Shown: in pieces, positions 1 through 7,540 of the stretch
Numbering within the stretch: position 1 is the first letter of the stretch
How the letters are laid out: each line of letters begins with the position of its first letter
DNA from: an uncultured Oscillibacter sp.
GTDB lineage: Bacteria; Bacillota; Clostridia; Oscillospirales; Oscillospiraceae
Direction of reading: 5' to 3'
DNA: 51,056 nucleotides
Assembly: GCA_900548505.1 (NCBI GenBank)
Contig: URKI01000010.1
Location: 1 to 51,056 of the forward strand
Program-made: the position numbers and the translations under genes
Notes under the pieces: generated by a model
Database searches by the model: none
What the model saw: the letters and a program-made list of their open reading frames with translations, nothing else
What the model was told of the DNA's origin: nothing

Positions 1-56
1 AGGCATGATTCGGTGAAACTCCGAAGCCGACAGTACAGTCTGGATGAAAGAAGATC
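1..56 (+). promoter_or_regulatory. FMN riboswitch (RFN element), 3' part
   Basis: The stretch GGTGAAACTCCGAAGCCGAC followed by AGTACAGTCTGGATGAAAGA matches the strongly conserved 3' half of the RFN element. That RNA binds FMN and controls riboflavin genes in Firmicutes. The 5' half lies before base 1, so the aptamer is incomplete here. It precedes two terminator hairpins and the rib operon, as expected for FMN-dependent premature termination. Confidence 0.93.
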
Positions 57-76
57 GCAGAACGCGGGGACGCAGT

Positions 77-137
77 CCCGGCGCAAATGGATTTGCTCTG
101 GAATGGGATCATTCCGGAGCTTTTTATTTGCGCCGGG
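77..137 (+). terminator. Nested hairpin with terminator, riboswitch expression platform
   Basis: An inner stem (95-104 with 111-120, GCTCTGGAAT pairing with ATTCCGGAGC) is followed by TTTTT at 121-125, a standard intrinsic terminator. It is enclosed by a perfect 12-bp outer pairing, CCCGGCGCAAAT (77-88) with ATTTGCGCCGGG (126-137). The outer stem could keep the inner hairpin in place or compete with the aptamer. Confidence 0.75.
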
Positions 138-154
138 GGTCTTCGGCGTTTGCC

Positions 155-191
155 AATGCTCTGAACCATGGTTCAGAGCATTTTTGTTTTT
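155..191 (+). terminator. Second terminator just before ribD
   Basis: A perfect 13-bp inverted repeat (155-167 with 170-182, containing GCTCTGAACC / GGTTCAGAGC) runs directly into a T-rich tract (TTTTTGTTTTT). It ends 14 bases before the ribD start and overlaps the approach to its ribosome binding site. This is the usual place for the FMN-responsive terminator. Confidence 0.85.
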
Positions 192-204
192 AGGGAGGAA
201 GCCT

Positions 205-1305
205 ATGGATGATGTTGCGTATATGCGCCAGGCAGTGGCGCTGGCCCGGCGGGGCACGGGCTGGACGGCACCCAATCCCCTGGTGGGCGCCGTGGTAGTC
301 AAGGACGGCAAGGTGATCGGGCGGGGCTATCATGCCCGCTGCGGCGGTCTCCACGCGGAGCGGGCGGCTCTGGCGGACTGCACCGCCTCGCCCCGGGGCG
401 CCACCATGTATGTGACGCTGGAACCCTGCTGCCACCAGGGCCGCCAGCCCCCCTGCACCGATGCCATTCTGGCTGCGGGCATCGCCCGGGTGGTGGTGGG
501 TTCCGACGACCCCAACCCGCTGGTGGCGGGCAAGGGGCTGGAGATCCTGCGCCGGGGCGGCGTGGAGGTGGTCAGCGGCGTGCTGCGGGAGGCGTGCGAC
601 GCTCTCAACCCGGTGTTTTTCCACTTTATCCGCACGAAGCGGCCCTATGTGGTCATGAAGTACGCCATGACCATGGACGGTAAGATCGCCACCCGTACCG
701 GCGCGTCCCGGTGGATCACCGGGGAGGCGGCCCGGCGGCGGGTACACCGGGACCGCCACCGCTACACGGCCATCATGGCGGGAGTGGGCACAGTGCTGGC
801 GGACGATCCCATGCTCAACTGCCGCATCAAGGGCGGCAAAAACCCGGTACGTATCATCTGCGATACCCATTTGCGTACGCCCCTGACCAGTCAGATCGTC
901 CGCACTGCCGGGGAGATCCCCACCATTCTGGCCACCTGCGCCGAGCCATCCCTGTACGGCCCCTATCTGGACGCACACTGTCAGGTGTGGACGCTGCCGG
1001 AGCGGGACGGCCATGTGGATCTGGATGCCCTTATGGACCGGCTGGGCAGTGCGGGCATCGACAGCGTGCTGCTGGAGGGCGGCGGGACGCTGAACTGGGC
1101 GGCGCTGGAGAGCGGCATCGTCCAGCGGATCCAGGCCTATGTGGCCCCCAAGCTCTTCGGCGGCGACGCCAAATCCCCGGTGGAGGGGCAGGGCGTGGCG
1201 CTGCCGGATCAGGCTGTGTCTCTGAAAAACACCCGGATCCTCCGGGTGGGGGAGGATATTTTGCTGGAGAGCGAGGTGGACGGCAGTGTTTACGGGGATC
1301 GTTGA
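205..1305 (+). CDS. ribD: Bifunctional riboflavin biosynthesis deaminase/reductase RibD
   Basis: RibD carries out the second and third steps of riboflavin synthesis: deamination of the pyrimidine made from GTP, then NADPH-dependent reduction of the ribosyl side chain. The 366-residue protein has the N-terminal zinc deaminase signature (H50-A-E52, then P-C75-C with C84) and a C-terminal reductase domain from about residue 150 (VVMKYAMTMDGKIAT). An in-frame extension upstream to base 13 would run through the riboswitch and terminators. ATG 205 has AGGGAGG 8 bases upstream and is the right start. First gene of ribD-ribE-ribBA-ribH. Confidence 0.97.
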   Translation: MDDVAYMRQAVALARRGTGWTAPNPLVGAVVVKDGKVIGRGYHARCGGLHAERAALADCTASPRGATMYVTLEPCCHQGRQPPCTDAILAAGIARVVVGSDDPNPLVAGKGLEILRRGGVEVVSGVLREACDALNPVFFHFIRTKRPYVVMKYAMTMDGKIATRTGASRWITGEAARRRVHRDRHRYTAIMAGVGTVLADDPMLNCRIKGGKNPVRIICDTHLRTPLTSQIVRTAGEIPTILATCAEPSLYGPYLDAHCQVWTLPERDGHVDLDALMDRLGSAGIDSVLLEGGGTLNWAALESGIVQRIQAYVAPKLFGGDAKSPVEGQGVALPDQAVSLKNTRILRVGEDILLESEVDGSVYGDR

Positions 1306-1930
1306 GGAGCTGGGTACCATCCGGGATGTGCGGCGGGGCGTCCATTCGGCCGTATTGTCCATCGCCGCCCGGACAGTGCTGGAGGATCTGAAGATCGGCG
1401 ACAGTGTGGCGGTCAACGGCGTGTGTCTGACGGTCACCAGTCTGGATGACGGGGGCTTTACCGCCGATGTCATGCCGGAGACCCTGCGCCGGTCCTCTCT
1501 GGGCGCGCTGGGCCCCGGGGGACGGGTGGACCTGGAGCGGGCCATGGCCGCCGGCGGCCGCTTCGGAGGTCACATCGTCTCCGGCCACATCGACGGCACC
1601 GGCCGTATCGCCGCCGTCCGGCCGGAGGACAATGCCGTGTGGTACACGGTGGAGGCAGCACCGGAACTGCTGCGATACATTGTGGAAAAAGGGTCCATCA
1701 CCATCGACGGCATCAGCCTGACGGTGGCGTCGGTGGAGACGGACCGGTTTTCCGTCTCTTTGATCCCGCACACCGCCCGCTGCACCGTGCTGGGGTACAA
1801 ACGCCCCGGGGACACGGTGAACCTGGAGACGGACATCATCGGAAAGTATGTGGAAAAACTGCTGCGCCCGGCGCCGGAAACGAAGCAGCGCGGCATTACC
1901 CTGGAATTTTTAGCAGAAAACGGATTTTGA
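1286..1930 (+). CDS. ribE: Riboflavin synthase alpha subunit
   Basis: Riboflavin synthase dismutates two molecules of 6,7-dimethyl-8-ribityllumazine to riboflavin plus the pyrimidine precursor. The 214-residue protein opens with MFTGIVEELG, the hallmark N-terminus of the family, and contains two lumazine-binding repeats (about 1-95 and 96-195), including GHIVSGHIDGTG near residue 96. It starts at GTG 1286 inside ribD, overlapping it by 20 bases, which suggests translational coupling. The length is normal for the family. Confidence 0.96.
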   Translation: MFTGIVEELGTIRDVRRGVHSAVLSIAARTVLEDLKIGDSVAVNGVCLTVTSLDDGGFTADVMPETLRRSSLGALGPGGRVDLERAMAAGGRFGGHIVSGHIDGTGRIAAVRPEDNAVWYTVEAAPELLRYIVEKGSITIDGISLTVASVETDRFSVSLIPHTARCTVLGYKRPGDTVNLETDIIGKYVEKLLRPAPETKQRGITLEFLAENGF

Positions 1931-1953
1931 TCCGGTGAAGGAGGAACAGTGTC

Positions 1954-3156
1954 ATGCAACAGCAAATCTGTACGGTGGAGGAGGCCCTGGAGGAACTGCG
2001 GTCGGGCCGCCTCATCATCACCATCGATGACCCGGACCGGGAGAACGAGGGCGACCTCATCTGCGCGGCCCGGTTTGCCACCACGGAAAACGTCAACTTC
2101 ATGGCCGTCCACGCCAAGGGCCTTATCTGTACGCCCATGAGCGAGGAGGTGGCCGCCCGGCTGGGGCTGGAGCAGATGGTCAAGGTCAACACGGACAACC
2201 ACTGCACCGCCTTCACCGTGTCCATCGACCACGTGGATACCACCACCGGCATCTCCGCCGAGGAGAGGGGCTACACCTGCCGCAAGTGCGTGGACCCGAC
2301 CACCCGGCCCGGGGATCTGCGCCGGCCGGGCCATGTGTTCCCGCTGGTGGCCCGGCGGGGCGGCGTGCTGGTGCGCAACGGCCACACGGAGGCCACGGTG
2401 GACCTGTGCCGTCTGGCGGGGCTGGAGCCCTGCGGGTTGTGCTGCGAGATCATGCGCTCCGACGGCACCATGATGCGTACCACTGAGCTGCTGGAAAAGG
2501 CGGCGGAGTGGGGACTCAAGGTCATTACCATCAAGGCCCTCCAGGACTACTGTCGCCTCCACGACAAGCATGTGGTGCGGGAGGCAGCGGCCAAGATGCC
2601 CACCAGATTCGGAGACTTTCAGATCTACGGCTATGTGAACGACCTGACGGGAGAGCACCATGTGGCCCTGGTCAAGGGGGATATCGGCGACGGAAGGAAC
2701 GTGCTGTGCCGGGTACACTCGGAATGCCTTACCGGCGACGTGTTCGGCTCCCGCCGCTGTGACTGCGGCCAGCAGCTTGCCGCCGCCATGAGCCAGATCG
2801 AGTCGGAGGGCCGGGGCGTGCTGCTGTACATGCGCCAGGAGGGCCGGGGCATCGGCCTGATCAATAAGCTCAAGGCCTACGCCCTGCAGGAGCAAGGCTT
2901 CGACACCGTGGATGCCAATGTGAAGCTTGGATTTGCACCGGACCTGCGGGAGTACTGGACCGGCGCCCAGATCCTGCGGGACCTGGGGGTGCGCACCATG
3001 CGGCTTCTGACCAATAACCCGGACAAGGTCTACCAGCTTTCGGACTTCGGCCTGGAGATCGTGGAGCGGGTGCCCATCCAGGTGGAGGCCACCCGGGAGG
3101 ACCTTTTCTATCTGCGCACCAAGCAAAACCGCATGGGCCACTGGATCCACTACTGA
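1954..3156 (+). CDS. ribBA: RibBA: DHBP synthase / GTP cyclohydrolase II fusion
   Basis: This 400-residue fusion supplies both branches of riboflavin synthesis. The N-terminal half (about 1-200) makes 3,4-dihydroxy-2-butanone 4-phosphate from ribulose 5-phosphate and has the acidic signature [11 protein letters not shown]. The C-terminal half opens GTP and shows the zinc site [15 protein letters not shown] and the [12 protein letters not shown] motif. The length fits the bifunctional family. It lies 23 bases after ribE and 48 before ribH and is presumably under the same FMN riboswitch. Confidence 0.97.
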   Translation: MQQQICTVEEALEELRSGRLIITIDDPDRENEGDLICAARFATTENVNFMAVHAKGLICTPMSEEVAARLGLEQMVKVNTDNHCTAFTVSIDHVDTTTGISAEERGYTCRKCVDPTTRPGDLRRPGHVFPLVARRGGVLVRNGHTEATVDLCRLAGLEPCGLCCEIMRSDGTMMRTTELLEKAAEWGLKVITIKALQDYCRLHDKHVVREAAAKMPTRFGDFQIYGYVNDLTGEHHVALVKGDIGDGRNVLCRVHSECLTGDVFGSRRCDCGQQLAAAMSQIESEGRGVLLYMRQEGRGIGLINKLKAYALQEQGFDTVDANVKLGFAPDLREYWTGAQILRDLGVRTMRLLTNNPDKVYQLSDFGLEIVERVPIQVEATREDLFYLRTKQNRMGHWIHY

Positions 3157-3204
3157 GCATACTGGGACATATTTCAACCATCATCAATGAGGAGGAGCTG
3201 TACT

Positions 3205-3672
3205 ATGAAAATCTATGAGGGAAAACTGATCGCTGAGGGCATCCGGGTGGGCATTGTGGCGGCCCGATTCAATGAGTTCATCGTCTCCAAGCTGCTCAGC
3301 GGCTGTGAGGATGGGCTGCTGCGCCATGGCGTCCGGCCGGATGATATCAGCGTGGCCTGGGTGCCCGGTGCCTTTGAGATCCCCCTGGCGGCGGCCAAGA
3401 TGGCGGGGAGCGGCAAGTACGACGCGGTCATCGCCCTGGGCGCCGTCATCCGGGGCAGCACCAGCCACTACGACTACGTGTGCAGCGAGGTGTCCAAGGG
3501 CGTGGCCAGCACGGCGCTGAGCACCGGCGTGCCCGTCCTCTTCGGCGTGCTCACCACGGACACCATCGAGCAGGCCATCGAGCGTGCCGGCACCAAGGCC
3601 GGCAACAAGGGCGCCGAGTGTGCCCAGGGCGCCATCGAGATGGTGAATCTGTTCCGGGCCATGGAGGTGTGA
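3205..3672 (+). CDS. ribH: 6,7-dimethyl-8-ribityllumazine synthase
   Basis: Lumazine synthase joins the RibBA-derived butanone phosphate to the RibD-derived pyrimidine; RibE then uses the product. The 155-residue protein shows family motifs: [12 protein letters not shown] near the start, WVPGAFEIP around residue 55, [17 protein letters not shown] (substrate loop) near 80, and [23 protein letters not shown] at the C-terminal side. ATG 3205 follows GAGGAGGAGC. Last gene of the rib operon, closed by a strong terminator. Confidence 0.97.
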   Translation: MKIYEGKLIAEGIRVGIVAARFNEFIVSKLLSGCEDGLLRHGVRPDDISVAWVPGAFEIPLAAAKMAGSGKYDAVIALGAVIRGSTSHYDYVCSEVSKGVASTALSTGVPVLFGVLTTDTIEQAIERAGTKAGNKGAECAQGAIEMVNLFRAMEV

Positions 3673-3694
3673 GCCTCTGACCAAAAACATGCGA

Positions 3695-3729
3695 GCGGGC
3701 GCATCCTGAAAGGATGCGCCCGCTTTTTT
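3695..3729 (+). terminator. rib operon terminator
   Basis: A perfect 12-bp stem, GCGGGCGCATCC (3695-3706) with GGATGCGCCCGC (3712-3723), has a TGAAA loop and six T's. It sits 22 bases after the ribH stop. Confidence 0.95.
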
Positions 3730-4289
3730 CGGGAGGGAGCAGTATGCGGAGATTGTAGATAAAACCTTACATTTTATTTAAAAAGATAGGCGAATTCTGC
3801 ACAATTGGGATGGCCTCTGCTGACTTTTGGGGTGTTCGGCAGGTATGCCCACCTGCATTTTACGAAAAAGGAACTTCGCTGGTCTTGCTGCACACACAGC
3901 GAGGCGTGGATGCATTCCGCCGGATCTCGGGGATGGCATCCGCGTGGGAAGTAGATCCGATTCAAGCCGTTTCCCAGAATCCCGCTGCAATTTTACCGTG
4001 TGTACGGGGGAAAAACTACGCTCGGTTTTGGATGCGTTATACAGGAAAGAATTTAGATGAAACGGTCCGCCGGTGCTTGCGGCCTACCTGGAAAGAGCGT
4101 GTGATGATTCGCCTGCGAAAGAGTGTTCCTGCAAGAGTAATCCGCAAGCTGGCAAGGCAGGAATGGAAGAGACGCTAAGTGAGGAGCAGTGGTTGGACCT
4201 GGGGCAAGCCACAGAAGAGATGGTACGTTTCGATATTGCCTGGCACTGTACTGTGCAATATCCCTGCTGCGGAAAAGATATAGCTGAAT
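3730..4289 (+). pseudogene. Gene-poor stretch with a decayed coding remnant
   Basis: No intact gene is supported here. Composition is visibly more AT-rich and codon use less biased than in neighbouring genes. The reading frame through 3827-4060 and 4073-4291 is the same frame, interrupted by one TGA at 4058-4060. Read through, it gives a plausible hydrophilic product (..GEKLRSVLDALYRKEFR, stop, NGPPVLAAYLERACDDSP..). I do not recognise the family. A competing frame (3810-4178, 122 residues) has no convincing ribosome binding site. The strong plus-strand terminator right after 4289 suggests the stretch once was, or still is, transcribed. Confidence 0.35.
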
Positions 4290-4326
4290 AAGCCCCCGCG
4301 GAATATTCCGCGGGGGCTTCTTTTTG
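4290..4326 (+). terminator. 30-bp perfect palindrome terminator
   Basis: AAGCCCCCGCGGAAT (4290-4304) is followed directly by its exact complement (4305-4319), then CTTTTT on the plus strand. The T-run favours plus-strand transcripts from the decayed region, but the hairpin also lies just beyond the rpoN stop (4347) and may serve both strands. Confidence 0.88.
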
Positions 4327-4346
4327 CCTGATGGAAGGGCTTTTCC

Positions 4347-5687
4347 TTATCTCCGGCGGCCGGCGGAGGAGCGGATGCCCAGCTCCAGCCGGTACTTGGC
4401 CACGGTACGGCGGGCCACCTGGACGCCCTGGGCGGCCAGCAGCTGGCAAAGGCGCTGGTCGCTCAAGGGATGGGCGTGGTCCTCGCCCTGTACCAGCTCC
4501 AGGAGCTTGCGCTTGACTGCCTGCTGGGAAAGGCCCTGGGTGCCGATGGCCCGGCTGAAGAAGTACCGCAGGGGATAGGTGCCCTGGCGGCACTGGAGGT
4601 ATTTGCCACGGGTGGCCCGGGACACGGTGGAGGGATGCACCCCCAAAGACTCGGCCAGGGTGCTCAGGCTCATGGGGGAGAGCTCGCCGGTCTGGCCGGT
4701 GAAAAAGGGCAGCTGGGCTTCCAGAATGGCCTCCGCGCAGGCACGCAGGGTGCTGCCCCGGCGCTCCAGGCTGCCCAGCAGCCACTTGGCCTGCTGCATC
4801 TTCTTTTGCAGGTACTCCCGGGTCTCCTGCTCGTCCGACTCCTTTAAAAGGCGGGCGTAATAGTCGCTGATGGACACCCGAGGCAGATAATACTCATTGA
4901 GGATGACCTTCCACTCTCCGTCCAGCTCGGCCACGAAAATGTCCGGCCGCACGTACACCGTGGGCTCGGAGGGCTGGAAAGCCCGGCCGGGATGGGGCTC
5001 CAGGGAGGCAATCACCTTTTCCGCCGCCTGGATCTCCTCTGTGGTGAGGCCCAGCTCCCGGGAGATGGGGCCGTAGTGCTTGCGGCCCAGCTCCGGCAGA
5101 AACCGGGAGACGATGTCCATGACGGCGGGGGAGACGCTGTCCCGCCGGGCCAGCTGCAAAAGCAGGCACTCGGAAAGGCTCCGGGCGCCCACGCCTGCCG
5201 GGTCCAGGCTCTGCACGGTCTCCAGCGCCTGATCGATGAGGCTTTGGGGGATCTTCAGGTCCAGCAGGCCGTCCAGGTCCTCCTGGGTGAGGTATCCGTC
5301 CTCATCCACCAGCTCAGCGATGTACCGGCACAGGGCCAGCAGAGGCTTTGCAAGCCGCTTGCGGTCCAGCTGGTCGCACAAAAACGCGGCCAGGCTTTCC
5401 ATCTCCCGGTCGGCAGCGCCCCGCTCCGGCATGGTGCCCTCCTCGTGGGAGAACGTGCCGCCCACGCCGCCGGCGTCGATCCAGCTGGCTTTCTGCCGCA
5501 GCTCCTCATAGGCGCTGCGCAGGGAGGAGACATCCTCCTGCTCTACCAGGGGGTTTTCCTCGCTGACTTTATTCAAATACTCCAGAAGCTCCTGGGAGTT
5601 CATCTGGAGGATCTCCATGGACTGCAGCAGCTGAGGCGTCAGCTTCAGATCCTGCCGCAGCTCGGTTTTCAATGATACCAGACTCAT
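4347..5687 (-). CDS. rpoN: RNA polymerase sigma-54 factor
   Basis: RpoN directs RNA polymerase to -24/-12 promoters and depends on an AAA+ activator to open DNA. The 446-residue protein has the glutamine/leucine-rich region I (LKLTPQLLQSMEILQ, residues about 16-30), the core-binding middle region, a helix-turn-helix (LAESLGVHPSTVSRATRGKY) and the C-terminal RpoN box ARRTVAKYR (425-433) that reads the -24 element. Start ATG 5687 follows AAAGGAG. It begins 23 bases after the activator gene and is probably co-transcribed with it. A nearby -24/-12 promoter (7440-7455) gives it an evident target. Confidence 0.97.
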   Translation of the reverse strand: MSLVSLKTELRQDLKLTPQLLQSMEILQMNSQELLEYLNKVSEENPLVEQEDVSSLRSAYEELRQKASWIDAGGVGGTFSHEEGTMPERGAADREMESLAAFLCDQLDRKRLAKPLLALCRYIAELVDEDGYLTQEDLDGLLDLKIPQSLIDQALETVQSLDPAGVGARSLSECLLLQLARRDSVSPAVMDIVSRFLPELGRKHYGPISRELGLTTEEIQAAEKVIASLEPHPGRAFQPSEPTVYVRPDIFVAELDGEWKVILNEYYLPRVSISDYYARLLKESDEQETREYLQKKMQQAKWLLGSLERRGSTLRACAEAILEAQLPFFTGQTGELSPMSLSTLAESLGVHPSTVSRATRGKYLQCRQGTYPLRYFFSRAIGTQGLSQQAVKRKLLELVQGEDHAHPLSDQRLCQLLAAQGVQVARRTVAKYRLELGIRSSAGRRR

Positions 5688-5710
5688 GAGCGGCTCCTTT
5701 CCCGGCGTTC

Positions 5711-7141
5711 TCAGCTGCGGTTGCTCACATATTTTTGGATCTTCCGGGCCGCGGTGGCCTGAGAGATCCCCAGCTCCCGGGCCACGGCCACGGTGGTGCC
5801 GCAGCGGCGGTAGGCCTCCCGGATGATCTGGGATTCATAGGCGTCCATCCGCTCGGCCAGAGTGCCGGAGCCGGCCAGCAGCTCCGCCGGCGGCACCGCT
5901 TCGCCGGTGTATTCCAGGGGCAGGGCGCTCACGTCGATGATGGGGTCCTGGACGGTGATGACCATGCGCTCGATGAGGTTTTCCAGCTGGCGCACGTTGC
6001 CCGGCCAGTCGTACTGCTCCAGAAATGTCAAAAACCGGGGACTGAAAGAAAGTGTCTTGCCGTACTCCGCGCAGAAGCGGGCCAGGAACTGGTGGGCCAG
6101 GGGGAAGATATCCTCTTTGCGCTGGCGCAGGGGCGGAATATGAATGCGGATCACGTTGAGCCGGTAGAAAAGGTCGGAGCGGAACAAGCCCCGCTGGACC
6201 TCCTCTTCCAGATTGCGGTTGGTGGCCACCAGCAGCCGGAAATCCAGCTCGATCTTCCGGGTGCCGGACAGGCGCTCGATGGTCTTTTCCTGGATGAGCT
6301 GCAGGAGCTTGGACTGGATGTGGGGCGGCAGCTCGCCGATCTCGTCGAGAAACAGTGTGCCGTGGTTGGCAAGCTCGATTTTGCCGATCTTTCCGCCGGT
6401 AGCCGCGCCGGTGAAAGCGCCCTTTTCGTAGCCGAACAGCTCCGACTCGATGAGGTTTTCATGGAGCACGGCGCAGTTGACCTCGATGAAAGGCCCGGCG
6501 GCCCGGTTGCTCATGGCGTGGATGGTCTTGGCCACGGCGCTTTTGCCCACGCCTGTCTCACCTGTGATGAGGATGTTGGCCTTGGTGTTGGCGGTATTCT
6601 GCATGAGGGTCCACAGCCGCTGCATGGAACTGCTTTTGAACACCAGGGAGGTGGACGTGGCCCGGGTACGCAGCTCCGCGATCTCCTGGGAGTACTGCTG
6701 GATGGAGTCCTGCAGGTGGCGGTAGTTGCGCTGGATGGCGTTGATCTGCTCCATGGACACGGTGTTGAAGCACACGGCGTACTTCAGTTCTCCCTGGTCG
6801 TCAAAGAGGGGGATGCCCACGGTCATGACGTTTTTGTGGGTGTGGTTGATGGTCTGGGTAGCGGTGATCTTCCGCTTTTGCCGGATGACCTCCGCCGTGA
6901 TGCAGGGAGTGAACACCCCTGCGGCCTCCAGATCAAAAGCGGACTTGCCCACGATGGAGTCATGGGCAAAGCCGAAGTTCTTTTCATAGGTCTCGCTGAC
7001 CCTCAGAATGGTGCCGTTGGCGTCGGAGAGCATCATGTCATCCGCCAGCACCAGGTTATTTTCCGGGTTCAAGATCTCAAAAAGGCCTTTGAGGTTGATG
7101 TCCTCATCAAAAATGGAGGAGAAACTGGCCGGCTGTGTCAT
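5711..7141 (-). CDS. Sigma-54-dependent transcriptional activator (PAS-AAA+-HTH)
   Basis: Enhancer-binding protein of 476 residues. It has a PAS-type sensor (about 28-135), a helical linker (137-160), and an AAA+ domain with Walker A GETGVGKS (194-201), the sigma-54 contact motif GAFTGA (241-246) and Walker B GTLFLDEIGE (261-270). A C-terminal Fis-like helix-turn-helix (450-470, VAVARELGISQATAARKIQK) follows. No response-regulator receiver is seen, so it probably senses a small molecule through PAS; the ligand is unknown. ATG 7141 with AGGTGG upstream is preferred over a start at 7198, which would lie inside an operator palindrome. Its likely target is the divergent operon from 7541. Confidence 0.94.
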   Translation of the reverse strand: MTQPASFSSIFDEDINLKGLFEILNPENNLVLADDMMLSDANGTILRVSETYEKNFGFAHDSIVGKSAFDLEAAGVFTPCITAEVIRQKRKITATQTINHTHKNVMTVGIPLFDDQGELKYAVCFNTVSMEQINAIQRNYRHLQDSIQQYSQEIAELRTRATSTSLVFKSSSMQRLWTLMQNTANTKANILITGETGVGKSAVAKTIHAMSNRAAGPFIEVNCAVLHENLIESELFGYEKGAFTGAATGGKIGKIELANHGTLFLDEIGELPPHIQSKLLQLIQEKTIERLSGTRKIELDFRLLVATNRNLEEEVQRGLFRSDLFYRLNVIRIHIPPLRQRKEDIFPLAHQFLARFCAEYGKTLSFSPRFLTFLEQYDWPGNVRQLENLIERMVITVQDPIIDVSALPLEYTGEAVPPAELLAGSGTLAERMDAYESQIIREAYRRCGTTVAVARELGISQATAARKIQKYVSNRS

Positions 7142-7168
7142 GGTTCCACCTGCCTTTCTGTCAGATGT

Positions 7169-7208
7169 GCTATTCAAAAATGAGTATAGCATATTCAAAA
7201 ATGAATAG
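7169..7208. promoter_or_regulatory. Two operator palindromes over the activator's own promoter
   Basis: Two copies of TATTCA-AAAA-TGA(A/G)TA lie at 7171-7186 and 7192-7207, centres 21 bp (two helical turns) apart. On the minus strand they surround an extended -10 element, TGCTATACT (TATACT at 7183-7188), the best promoter candidate for the activator-rpoN pair. One copy covers the -10 and start region and the other the spacer towards -35. Binding here should block transcription, so autorepression is inferred. Confidence 0.75.
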
Positions 7209-7303
7209 AAAGGCCCGGAGCGGAATTTCTCCCTGTCGCTTTGAACAGAATTTTTGGGGGAATTTCGCTTTCACCCACAAAAATTTCCTTGGTCAATGGC
7301 ATC

Positions 7304-7333
7304 GGCAGGCTATTCAAAAATGAATAGCCTGCC
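7304..7333. promoter_or_regulatory. Upstream activating site for the fermentation operon
   Basis: A perfect palindrome with 13-bp arms (GGCAGGCTATTCA, AAAA, TGAATAGCCTGCC) contains the same TATTCA-AAAA-TGAATA core as the two sites at 7171 and 7192. Its centre is about 122 bp upstream of the -24 element at 7441, the usual distance for an enhancer-binding protein site that acts by looping. Confidence 0.82.
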
Positions 7334-7439
7334 GGGAGAGCTAAAAAGTCATTGTCGAAAATGGAAAAAACGGATCAACACATTTGCGGGTTTTGCACAA
7401 AAAACAGCCGCGCGGAGGTGAGGAAACCCGGGGAAAAGT

Positions 7440-7455
7440 TGGCATAAAAATTGCT
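7440..7455 (+). promoter_or_regulatory. Sigma-54 (-24/-12) promoter
   Basis: TGGCATAAAAATTGCT matches the sigma-54 consensus TGGCAY-N5-TTGCW at every fixed position. GG is at 7441-7442 and GC at 7453-7454 (12-bp phasing). Transcription would start near 7466, leaving a leader of about 75 bases before the crotonase ATG at 7541. No competing -35/-10 pair was seen between 7209 and 7540. Confidence 0.92.
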
Positions 7456-7540
7456 ATATGTTAAGGCGGCTATCCTTGAGGCGGCAAGCGTGCCGCCCAT
7501 GACCATAGTTTATGATTTAATTTTAGAGGAGGAACTTGCC

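Noticed and set aside
13..204. In-frame N-terminal extension of RibD
   Set aside because: It would translate the FMN riboswitch and both terminators; ATG 205 has a strong ribosome binding site and gives the family length.
190..1545. 451-codon minus-strand frame opposite ribD
   Set aside because: Antisense shadow; RibD and RibE on the plus strand have full motifs and ribosome binding sites.
3774..3990. Minus-strand frames of 63 and 70 codons in the gene-poor stretch
   Set aside because: No ribosome binding site, and sequences look random with mixed composition.
7142..7198. N-terminal extension of the sigma-54 activator to 7198
   Set aside because: The extension overlaps the operator palindromes and has no ribosome binding site; ATG 7141 with AGGTGG fits better.
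7371..7388. Possible IHF-like bending site (ATCAACACATTT) between the enhancer and the sigma-54 promoter
   Set aside because: Matches the IHF consensus only partly, and Clostridia generally lack IHF.
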